Shown piece after piece: positions 1 to 8,816 of a DNA stretch of 64,000 nucleotides (its first letter is position 1; the number at the start of each line of letters is the position of its first letter). The stretch comes from Takakia lepidozioides (taxonomy: Eukaryota > Streptophyta > Takakiopsida > Takakiales > Takakiaceae): positions 14,384,001 through 14,448,000 of the forward strand of contig CM060734.1 in NCBI GenBank assembly GCA_030704615.1, given 5' to 3'. The position numbers were made by a program, and so were the translations under genes. A model generated the notes under the pieces. It searched no databases. It saw only the letters and a list, made by a program, of their open reading frames with translations, and was not told the DNA's origin.

Positions 1-162
1 CTGAGATTGGGGTGGTGACACCTATGAGCGACCGCGCATTCGACACTTGGTTGCACAAAGCTTCTGGAGCCAGGTGAGACTCTAAAACATTCTCGCTGTT
101 CCAGCAATGAGTACATGGTTTCTTCTGTTGAATAACTCAAAATTTGGCGGATGGTTGTGCAG

Positions 163-401
163 CTGGAGAAGCGGGCAATTGATACTTTTGAGAAATCACT
201 GCTGGACTACAAGATCACAATGACCACTCCCAGCATCAAGTTCCAATTATACGTTCGGAAATGGAGAAGAGAGCTGTGGAAGTATGTTTTTTTCCGTGAG
301 TTCGAGAAGGAAGGAGGCATTCTCCGCTCGCTGGACTTTGACCATCAGTATAACGGGGAGCATGCAATGAAACGAGTTCTGTACAAGTACTGCCTTCTAT
401 G
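163..401 (+). pseudogene. N-terminal exon of the methyltransferase-like gene
   Basis: The acceptor TTGTGCAG precedes 163, and a donor (TATG|GTGATG) follows 401. The reading is basic and aromatic (for example KWRRELWKYVFFREF), without a domain I recognise. The exon ends two bases into a codon, and the first base of the exon at 977 completes it as Trp, so the two blocks join in frame. Upstream, 1-73 is open from the window edge and ends at CAG|GTGAGA, but its phase does not match 163, so a lost base or a different junction is likely there. Confidence 0.4.
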
Positions 402-976
402 GTGATGGCACTACATTAAGATGTCGTTGACGACATCTTAAAACAGGCATTGTCTATAGTGCACATAGCAATTTTTCGGCACTAAACATAGAATTCCATG
501 TATGGAGTGGGTTGATTTAAGGTGGCGTTGACGACACCTTAAATCGGTGCCCTTTGGGCTCTTGAAAACTGGACAGTTGTACACGTCTGTTTCTTGTTCT
601 TCTGCAGGTCTTCATTGTTTTGTTGTGCTTCCTGCAGTTTAAGATATCGTCAACGACATCTTAAAACAGGCATTCTTTTCTAGTCCAGCAAGTCATTTTT
701 TGTCAGACAACGGAAAAATACCATGTGGGCAGGGGTCGATTTAAGATGGCGTTGACGACATCTTAAATGGCTGCTCTTTGGGCTCTGGGAAACAGTTGAG
801 TTGAGCATGTCTGCTTCGTGTTCTTCTGCAGCTCTTCATTTTTTGTTCAACTTCCTGGAGTTTAAGATGTCGTCAATGACATCTTAATCTATAGTCTGAA
901 AATCCACAGTGAACAGATAAGTTCTTGTGGTCTGTGGGGATATATTCTTTGAGGAGGTTCACTTGTGTGGATGCAG
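402..976 (+). repeat. Intron carrying five TTAAG...CTTAA palindromes in 223-bp tandem repeats
   Basis: Palindromes with arms close to TTAAGATGTCGT and ACGACATCTTAA lie at 416-441, 515-544, 638-665, 739-768 and 861-887. Their centres are at 428, 529, 651, 753 and 874, so the steps alternate 101/122/102/121 and the pair repeats every 223 bp. The flanking text also repeats (for instance the stretch ending TTCTTCTGCAG near 606 and near 829). The two centre bases are TG, TG, CA, TG and CA. A sixth copy lies at 1701-1726 in the next intron. The palindromes sit inside what I read as an intron between the exons ending at 401 and starting at 977. Confidence 0.8.
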
Positions 977-1648
977 GTACTTTCACTTCGTTCTTATTCC
1001 AGATAAGGCTCTCAGTGATGATCCGGACTTCATTCGTGGATGGGCGAACCCAGACGACGACACCACAATGTTCACTGCGGGAATTGTGAAGGACTGGGGT
1101 CGGGCTCATTACCACGGCTACGGGTGGTACGTCGACTGCCCGAGGCAGTCCATTCCATAGGAGGAGAACGTCTTGAGGAATGAGAATGAGAATGTAGATG
1201 CCTTGGCACCCCGGACAGATGAGGAGTTGCAGGCTAGGTTCCTTGCGCAGCTGAGTAAGAAGGAGCCAACAAAGACGGCCACCCCCGTGGGTGGGAAGAA
1301 GAAAAACAAAGGGAAACAGGCTGGGGAGGCAGGTGGGTCTGCCGGTGCTGCGGCTGGCGTTGATGCTGGGTCAGGCCCTACAGGGACTGGTGGGGCAGTT
1401 CTTGATCGCCCACAGGCAAATGATCGCATTGTGCGTACAGAGGTCCAGCAGATTTCCCTCCCAACTGATGAAACAGGGCATGGAAACGCCCTTACGAAGC
1501 CCGACTTTGTGTCTCCATAGTAGTGGGTCTGCACTTCCAGCGGAAAACGACAAACGTCAGCTTCCTGCGTATGATGGAGTCCAGGAAGTCCACATTCACA
1601 GGGGTCAAATCTCCTGCATGGGACCATCTCTGCTCTTTCCTCACCCTG
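977..1648 (+). pseudogene. Central exon with acidic, low-complexity linker
   Basis: The acceptor GATGCAG ends at 976, and a donor GTAATG starts at 1649. The first part reads as a compact hydrophobic/aromatic segment (LIPDKALSDDPDFIRGW). After a TAG at 1158 comes an acidic stretch, then a Lys-rich and Gly/Ala-rich linker. Two adjacent TAG codons (1518, 1521) follow, and near there the good frame shifts by one base to a basic segment containing MMESRKSTFTGVKSP that runs to the donor. No domain is recognised. It joins the next exon (1807) in phase 0. Confidence 0.45.
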
Positions 1649-1700
1649 GTAATGCCCATGCATCTTTCAACTTTGATTCCCATTTCATGACATGGGTGGA

Positions 1701-1726
1701 TCAAGATGTCGTCAACGCCATCTTAA
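1701..1726. repeat. Sixth TTAAG-type palindrome
   Basis: An imperfect copy (TCAAG start, one mismatch in the right arm) of the palindrome found five times at 416-887, with CA at the centre (1713-1714). It lies in the short intron 1649-1806. Confidence 0.75.
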
Positions 1727-1806
1727 TCCAGCAGTTCTTTGTACTGCCATTTCCCTGAATGAACACCAACCACCCAATTTGATTCGCTTGCATTTGCTTT
1801 TGGCAG

Positions 1807-2802
1807 GTGACCAAGAATCCATGCTGGGTGAACGGTGTCCAGCAGCCCTACGCCGCTAACCTTGTAATCCTTGACATCCCAGATGGGCAGCCTGTACTTG
1901 ATATCATTCCCCCTGCTGTGACTCCATAGTGGAATGCTCAAAACCCTCTGTATTGGCAGTGGGCATTCTCTTTCAGCAACAAGTTCCTCTCTGACGCAGG
2001 GGGCCTTATGATATTTCAGTCTGACGACATGGCATCCCGCCGGATTCTTCATAGCTACATAAAGTCCACTGGGTTCCAAATCAACAAAATATGGACATGT
2101 GTTAATACACTACCTCTGTTGAAGGGGGAGTTTCCAGGGCAGAAGGTATTTCCTGTAACTTTCATTGTCTTCGTTCGTGTTGTCGTGGAATACCCATAGT
2201 TAATGACATATTTCCATTGGTGCTGGTGCAGACCCATGTGTTCAAGGCGATTTGTCTGTCACGAATTCGGCCTGCCAACACTCCAAATTATGTTGGGCAT
2301 TTCGACGTTTGGGGAGGAGGTCTGCACATAGACCCAGAATGCGACCCAGTCGAATCTGATGTTGTTCACAACTATGTGGATGCGTCCCAGACTCTGAAAA
2401 AGGCTGGAGGAATTCCATGGAGAGGTGCCTAGGAGAAGTCGCCCGCGTTCATGCAGACCTTCATTGAGACATGCAGCCGGCATGGTGGCAAAGTGGTTGA
2501 CCTCTCCATGGGCACAGGTGCATGCCGAAACTCTTCTCCATTCTTTGTTACACATGTTCCTCTCCTGTTGTGGCTTGTGACATGGTTTTGTGCTTTCATT
2601 CGCTATCCTGCAATGGCTTCATTCCATGCCTGCAAGTGTGCAAGAAGACATCTTCTTGGGTTTGAGGGGGACGAGGAGCTTTACTCTCGGGTCATCGCTC
2701 CACTCTCTGAGGGATCCTTGCATTCGACCCAGACTGAGAAGATTGTGGAGGAGTAGGATCTGCAAGAGCCGAATGCTCTGGATGTGGATTCAGATTTTTC
2801 AT
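1807..2802 (+). pseudogene. Methyltransferase-like core exons (motifs IV?, X, I, II)
   Basis: Exon 1807-2145 (113 codons, phase 0 both ends) contains LVILDIPDG where a beta-class enzyme would have a DPPY-type motif IV, then a GGLMIFQSDD segment. Exon 2232-2517 contains an EKSPAFMQTFIETC motif-X-like stretch directly after a TAG (2430), then VVDLSMGT, which fits the glycine-rich SAM loop of motif I. The block from about 2614 continues with ARRHLLGFEGDEELY, which fits motif II and its acidic ribose-binding residue. The order IV-X-I-II is that of bacterial N4-cytosine/N6-adenine methylases and of the N4-type enzymes known from liverworts. The catalytic motif is atypical (DIPDG), so even an intact relative might not be an active methylase. 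Confidence 0.5.
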
Positions 2803-2930
2803 GTGAGTAAGTGCATGTTCTTTTGTGGCAACTCTAGACCCCAGGACGCATCCTTTTGGTGTTCCTTTTTGTTGCTGAAGTTTGGCTTCCAGAGTATTTA
2901 CGAAGTTTACTCATTACTATGTGGTTGCAG

Positions 2931-3173
2931 GAGTCCCATGACGCCACGGTTTCTGCCGTTCTTTGCCATTTTTTCCCAAGTCCTCCAGCACAATTTCAGT
3001 TGCCATCTTATGCGGAGGCTGCGGCTACGGAGTATAGTCTGCTGGCATCTCCCCCTTCTCTGCTTCACGAAAGACATGGTTTTCAGCAGAGCAGGGCTAG
3101 CGTCTTTATGGACAGTTCTGCCTTCGTTCTGAACAGTGCGTCCTGTAGTAGTGGATCTTCTTTGTCTGAATGA
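2931..3173 (+). pseudogene. Terminal exon of the methyltransferase-like gene
   Basis: The donor TCAT|GTGAGT at 2803 and the acceptor GGTTGCAG ending at 2930 bound a 128-bp intron. The last exon is open for 80 codons, rich in Ser and Ala, and ends in TGA at 3171-3173. The phase across this last intron does not match, so one base may have been lost or gained. The C-terminal tail has no recognised domain. Confidence 0.4.
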
Positions 3174-3744
3174 ATCGATTCTTTTGAAGGGTTTGTTTAA
3201 AAACCACGAGTTCACCTGTATGCCTTCTTTATGATTGGATGTGAGCCTCGCTATCAATCTTGTATAACTGGGAAAATGACATGTGGTCCTTCTCAATCAA
3301 CAAAACAATGTGGACTCAATGTTTGCAATATACACTGCACCCGGCATAATTGATTTTCAAGCAAGACAAGCATGGTTTCATGGATTTCGGAGCTCAAGGG
3401 TTTTGGGAGCTACCACTACAAACAACTATCTATTCTTTCATTTATGTCATTCATCCACCTCTCATTCGTTATATAGACATTCATCCGACATTCATCCCTC
3501 ATTCATCCAAGCAGCATCCATATCCGAGCTTGTGATACTGGCCACTTTGCGCTTTAATAGGTCTTCTAAGTCGACTAGACGTCCGCGGTTATAGGTAGGT
3601 AGGTCCTCAAGCGTGAGCAGATTTTTGCTCACGAAATTTTCTGGTCGCGGGATCTGCTCACACAATAGCATCCCCCAATGAGGAGGGCCCCCTGCATTCA
3701 CAAGGCAGGCAAAGTTCCTACGAAGGAACAGCAAGTGCGAGAAG
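3174..3744. other. Non-coding stretch with ATTCATCC repeats
   Basis: No gene is seen. At about 3448-3510 the octamer ATTCATCC recurs four to five times with irregular spacing. At 3618-3640 a short inverted pair (GTGAGCAG...TGCTCAC) occurs, and TGCTCACAC recurs at 3654. This lies immediately 5' of the gag-like frame and could be its leader, but I found no LTR ends or primer-binding site. Confidence 0.4.
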
Positions 3745-5460
3745 ATGTTGACACGGACAGAGGACGATGAGGCCCAAAACGAAAAACGAGCCCTCGAAGT
3801 TCGAGCCAAACGAAGACAAGAAGCAACGGCTGCACCCTCCACCAGCTCCCCATCCACATAAACAATAGCGCAGACCTTTGAAAAACAGGTTCTGGCACTA
3901 CAACAGTATCGAACCCGGCTGGAGGAGCTGGAGTCGGTCAAGGAAGAGTTGAAGAAGTTATGGGAAGACCACCGACGGTTGGAAAAGAGTCAACAAATCC
4001 ATGTACAGAAAAGCACCAACGCCCAAAAGGGGTTGGAAAAAGCCAAATCGGACTTGACTGAATCCAGGAGGGTGGTGGTGCAGACCATTGAGAAACATGA
4101 GGGGACGATCAAGGACCAAAAGCAGGAATTTGAGGCGCTATGAGCCCAATTATGGGAAAAAGACCAAGCACTAAAGCTGGCTCGTAACGAGGCCACGACC
4201 TACGAAGAACGCATCAGAAGGAGAAGGGAGAACGAGAGGACTATGGCACTAAGGCGAAAGAGGCATTCAGAGCTCTACGATGGTCCACTAATGCGGCGGC
4301 CATTCTGCAAAGGGAAATGGCAAACTGGAAGACCCGCGTATTGTGGGCCATCGAGTTTTGGGAGGAGCTGGCCGTGCACAGGGCCAAGGACATTGTAAGG
4401 GAAGGTAGCAGGGAGGTACCAATGGAAAGGGTAAAGATGCAACATTGGTTCGAAGAGTGGGCTAGAACCTACCTGGAGTCAATCGCCGTGGAAGCTTAGG
4501 CATATAAACTTAATCTAAAAGGACTCCACGAGGAGCTAGGGATAAGCATGGAAGACGTCTTCTCTCCGACGGACGAAGAACTTTGCCAGAGAAGGTTAGG
4601 GATCATCCGCTACCAAGAAGAGAAGGCTACGGAACTAACCCGCGACGCGGAGGAGTTCGTGAGGCGGGTACCCCTTTCCATCGTGGGAGAATTTTTTTTG
4701 GGGGGGGGACCCGAACGGTCTTAGTCCCACGGTACCCCTCGTGTGAGACACCAGAAGGGGGGGAGCTCGTTACCATCCCAGAGCAGCGGACGACAAGGGG
4801 AAACCGGGGGACTCCTATTCCCAGCCATACGAGAAAGAGCTCAAGCAGACATACTAATGTGGGAAGACGAACCGAACGTGGGGACGGGCCAGGCGACCGC
4901 CGGCGCTGTCACGCAGGAGGTGTTCAGGCCAGACCACCCGAAGAGGGTCTGGGAACTATCCAGCGACGAGGAAGACGAGGGAGAAGAGGGGGACACACGG
5001 ATAGATATTCCTGCCAGTCTCATTTGGCAAAACCGGGAGCGCTGGCAGACGACTACAAAGGGCCCAGAGGCTACGACAAGGGCCGGGGGGCCGGAGGGAA
5101 ATGAAGAAACTGAAGGGAAGCTTCTGTTGGAAGGAGGAGAGGCAGTAGAGCCAAGTGTTCCACAGAATGCCATCAGGGGTTCAGAAGGGCAGGAGGTGGC
5201 AGCGACGTTCCCCAGAGGCCCCCCCATCGTTGAGGACACCCCTCAAGGTGAGTTGCCACCCTTGCAAGGTAGTAAGGTAACAACCAACACACCCCACCCG
5301 CCACCACGCCACTAGGAGGGGAAGAAAAGGAGGTTGCCCAGGAAGTATCCAAAAAGGGGCTTAAGGCCAGGCAAAAAATCCGCATATCAAAAACGACGGA
5401 GCGGGAAGAAAGACGTCCATGAGGACATGGACGAATGTAAGAGGGGGATAATGCTAGGCT
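3745..5460 (+). pseudogene. Broken gag-like coiled-coil reading frame
   Basis: From ATG 3745 the frame starts MLTRTEDDEAQNEKRALE. It continues as a charged, heptad-rich coiled coil (for instance LEELESVKEELKKLWEDHRRL near 3920-3975), then moves to a second frame near 4230 with Trp-rich text (WAIEFWEELAVHRAKDIV). It becomes an acidic Pro/Gly-rich tail (4743-5315) and a Lys/Arg-rich end. Breaks are TAA 3859, TGA 4141, TAG 4497, TAG about 4722, TAG 5313, and a homopolymer run of T and G at 4692-4708. The architecture (coiled coil, acidic linker, basic tail) suits a retroelement gag or ORF1 protein, but no zinc knuckle, protease or polymerase follows. A structural host protein relic is the alternative. 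Confidence 0.45.
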
Positions 5461-6238
5461 AGAAAGTTGACCCTCTGCATTAGTGCAGGAGGGAGGGAGG
5501 GAGACATCGAGGAGCCCGGCAGAACCAGAGCCGGAGGCCCCAACAGAGAGGGGTCCAGCACGGGCAGAAGGATGAGCAGCCACGAGCTGCGAGGAGGCTA
5601 CGAGCTCAGCAGGCCCTACGAGCAGCGCTCCTAACAAGCCCAATTCCAGCTACGACCTTGCCCGGGCCTACGAGGACCCAAGTCACTACGAAGAACGGAC
5701 TACTGCAGCGGAGCAAGTACTTTCTTGGGGAAGGACGCGCACTGCCATCATCATGGGGAGAGCATGCGAGGGGGGAGCCATCATGAGGAGATGAGGGCGG
5801 AGGACGCGAGGCTGACGGGGGGGATAGGCAACCGGCAGCAGGAGGAGGAGGATCACTCGACAAGAATTGAGATAGGATTGAGAGGAGGAGGTAGGAGAGA
5901 GAGCGAGGAGAGAGACAGAGTGTGGGGGGTGGGGGGCAGTTGCTGCGATTTTGGGAAAGGGAGAGAGTATCGCCAGAGAAGCGAGAACAGGGAACGCAGT
6001 AACTAGGAGGACAAGGGAGGTAGTTCGTAGGTTAAGAGGGGGATAGACGGCCAGCTCTAGGAAGACGTAGAAGGAGGCCAGGCTGGAGTAGTACTCAGCA
6101 GAGAGGCAACATTCTAGGAATTTCCCAGACTGAGACTTGTTGTATTGGTAGGATAGAGGATTCAGGCACTCTAACTGGAGTTGCCTTGGAGAATAAAGGA
6201 GGATACAAAGGGAGTTTTGCAGGGAAACAAGTGTGCAG
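5461..6238. other. Purine-rich non-coding DNA
   Basis: Strongly G/A-rich on the + strand with runs such as GGGAGGGAGGGAG. Two short polypurine motifs, AAGAGGGGGATA near 5438 and again near 6034, resemble a retroelement polypurine tract, and an AATAAA lies near 6193. I found no LTR pair, so these are only hints that the gag-like frame upstream belonged to an LTR element. Confidence 0.35.
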
Positions 6239-6751
6239 TCAGTCCGTGTCTTGCATGATTGCTCTTACTATCTCGTTAGGTAGGTTCTTGTATATTGTCT
6301 TGAGATTGCACTGTACATTGCCCCCAACGCGCTGCGTTGTGACCCCATAGCAAAATATATAACACCTTGTCGCCTGTCCCGCCAGACCCAACGAACCTCT
6401 GCCCCGCTCACCACTACCACCTCCTGCGGACGCTACGACCACCGCATCGCCCTTCCTCGAGGTCTTCCCTCCAGAACCTCGCCAGGGCCCTCTGTATGAG
6501 CTCGTCTAGCCCTCGATACATGGGCGGTTGTCCTCGGGCTTCCTGCTACTCTCTATCAAGGCTACGACGTAACCCAACGCTCCAATGTAGCCGCACCAGT
6601 AGTCGTGCTCGTCTCTGGTGTAGTGCACAAGGGCAACGATGGCTCCTTCAAGCTGCTCCTCGCTCATCTCCTTGTTCGTAAGCCTGGCGGGAACATGCTC
6701 CGAGTTCTTGCCCTCCGGTGGACAACATTTTTGGTCCACTGTAGGTTGCAA
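6239..6751 (-). pseudogene. Unrecognised coding-like fragment
   Basis: On the minus strand, about 80 codons from 6751 read as a soluble acidic/aromatic segment (ALVHYTRDEHDYWCGYIGAL). A stop (TAG) follows at about 6506, after which the adjoining frame reads LDELIQRALARFWRED. The change of frame at the stop suggests decay of a longer protein. It might be another gag-like fragment; no family is identified. Confidence 0.3.
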
Positions 6752-8680
6752 CTACCCCACCGTCTACCATCTTTACTCCGCTATCTACCTTCTTCACTTC
6801 CTAGGACTACTAGTATTAGTATATATTCTCTTGCTCTAGAGTCTGATCTTTTTTTTTCTGAATCTGTTAGATAGCATAGTAGTACGCAATGTAGTTTTGT
6901 GGTATAGTGTTTTATCATTGGGAAGGTGGAGATGGTATGGAATGAAAGCTTTCACTCATGGGGAGAGGAGGGAGACAATGAAGTTATCTGTTAAGTCACC
7001 CTCCCTTCCGCCCCTTGATACATCCCCACAATGCCTCTGGGGGGCACTTTGCACGTATCTGTTAAGTCAAGCAGACGTAGTACCAAAAGATGAACTATGG
7101 ACGGACGAGCCTGCAGCAGCGGGCCCACGCGAATGTGCAGACCTATTAGCCTCATGTCAGTGTGGGCCCCGCCCCAACCTCCTTGGCCGCTTCGTTCCAC
7201 GCCGCGCCACGTACCCGGAGAGGAATGCCAAAAACCAAATCCAGGATTAAACGCGTTTTACGCTTATTTTTGTGCTATTTTGAGTTTGGTCCTCTTTTTT
7301 GTTTCCTTGTATTTTGCTCGCCTGCTCTTTTGACATTTATTGCACTTCAGCCTGTCTTTTGGCCAAACTGGCCTAACTCACCCTCCATCCCCTGGACTTA
7401 ACGGATAACTCTAATGACCATGGGCAATTAAGGCTGGAGAATGTTATTTTTTTTCAATGGCCAAGGAATTGCTCTAGGATGATAATTGGACAGGCAATGT
7501 ATTCTAAGCATTTGAGGGGGTTCTCAACTGACACATTTGTTCCTGGGCAGATTTTGAGGGTTTTGGGCAGGCACAATTTTGGAGTCATTGATTTCATTTG
7601 TTGGCTCCTCTTTAGAATAAAGAGGAGACTACTTGTCAAAAATAGCTAAGCACTTGTTGTGCTTTTCCCAAGTGTCACCTCCTCTCTTTTTATGAAAACT
7701 ACTTCCATGATGAGCCTTCTCTAGGTAACACCTCCCTCAAGTAACAGCTCTGTTAAATAAATGGATGAATCTTAAAGTTTATTATGAATGAAAGTAGATT
7801 CCACTACTCACAAAGAGGAGCCATGCGCGACTAGCCGCTTGTTGAGTTTTGAGTTGATGTGGATGGCAAAAAAGACAAATGTCTATTGCGGCTATAGGAG
7901 ATCTAAAGAGCCTATGGGCCCAAAAGAAAGTTAGGAATGAGATTTCCAAAAAGACTGAAAAGCTGTCCCAAAACAAGCCAGTGAATTCAGTAGGTTTCCG
8001 TGAAATGCTGCCTGGAGATAGATGAGATACTTCTAATGAAAAAGGCCTCAGATAAGGATGAGACTGTCTGAACATGCAGTAAAAAGAAATCTCAATTTGT
8101 ATTGGTCAAAAGAACAAGAAATAGTCTCCACTGTATCCTATCCTTGTCCTCAAGTCTGCCAATCTGTAGACTACCTGAATCAAGTTTGAATATTGCTTGT
8201 GCTAGACAGACGATGACAATTTGGAGATGGGATCCACAGTAATTAGGGGAACAGAATCTGTGCTTGAAGGCTTTTGTAGGGAGACTTTTGGAGCTCGCTG
8301 AGGTACAACAACCACAGGGGTCCAGGAGCTTGCTCAGTAGGATAATCTCCCTGTTCATGCAACACCATAGACCCAGCTGTAATGCACATTTAAGATGGCA
8401 GACTGCAGTATTTCATTAATCCCAAGAGTTGCGTAATACAAACGGAACGTGGTGAAGTGCTCTGCCTCCATTCTACTGTACACCCAAGAAGGAAAATGGT
8501 CCAGCATGGGATCTGACTAGACTCCATCACTATCAGAGTCCCTCTGACAGCTACGAGAGCAAAAAATGTGTAGCATGACTTCAAAATGAACTGGGGAGCA
8601 ATTTTGTAAAATTGAAAACAAGCTGCTGTGTCACAAAGCGAACTTCCTTCCCAGTAATTATAAAATGGGCACAAAATACC
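6752..8680. other. No gene recognised; 3' flank of PIEZO
   Basis: About 1.9 kb without a coding region I can support on either strand. The part next to 8680 would include the PIEZO 3' untranslated region (minus strand). CT-rich text (6990-7030) and AT-rich text occur, and no transposon ends were recognised. Confidence 0.4.
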
Positions 8681-8816
8681 CTATTCCAATTTAGTATATT
8701 CCATCAAGATGTGAGGCGCCCTATATATTTTGATCAAGGTCCAAAACAGGCCTTCCTCAAGCTCCAACTCCCCTTCTGCCCGAGCTGCATATATGTCCTC
8801 ACAGATTGCTACCAAC
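8681..8816 (-). CDS. PIEZO: PIEZO terminal exon
   Basis: Acceptor GTTGCAG. One base completes Arg, then LVAICEDIYAARAEGELELEE, followed by WTLIKIYRAPHILMEYTKLE and the stop codon TAG at 8683-8681. This is the conserved plant PIEZO C-terminus at its expected end, so the TAG is a genuine terminator. Confidence 0.93.

Larger units (their letters stand above)
1..3173 (+). pseudogene. Decayed multi-exon gene with beta-class amino-methyltransferase-like C-terminal region
   Basis: A chain of coding-like blocks joins at GT-AG sites: 1-73 (open at the left edge), 163-401, 977-1648, 1807-2145, 2232-2517, about 2614-2802 and 2931-3173 (TGA stop). Phases agree at 401/977, 1648/1807 and 2145/2232, which is strong support for one gene; the first junction (73/163) and the last (2802/2931) are out of phase. 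The middle exons resemble a methyltransferase with motif order IV, then X and I, as in the beta class. Six in-frame TAG codons (1158, 1518, 1521, 1927, 2430, 2754) and a frame change near 1515 show the copy is broken. It may be a relic of a repeated gene family or of a transposon-carried gene. I recognise the fold only from motifs, so the enzyme assignment is an inference; the exon structure is directly visible. Confidence 0.55.

Noticed and set aside
1118-1663. A 181-codon minus frame
   Set aside because: It is the shadow of the central exon of the methyltransferase-like gene; its composition is Ser/Cys-rich and no domain is seen.
1158-5315. TAG reassigned to glutamine (non-standard nuclear code)
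   Set aside because: Nearly all disrupted frames have TAG, which is tempting, but PIEZO terminates in TAG at its conserved C-terminus and uses CAG and CAA normally, and TGA nonsense codons also occur. Deamination explains both.
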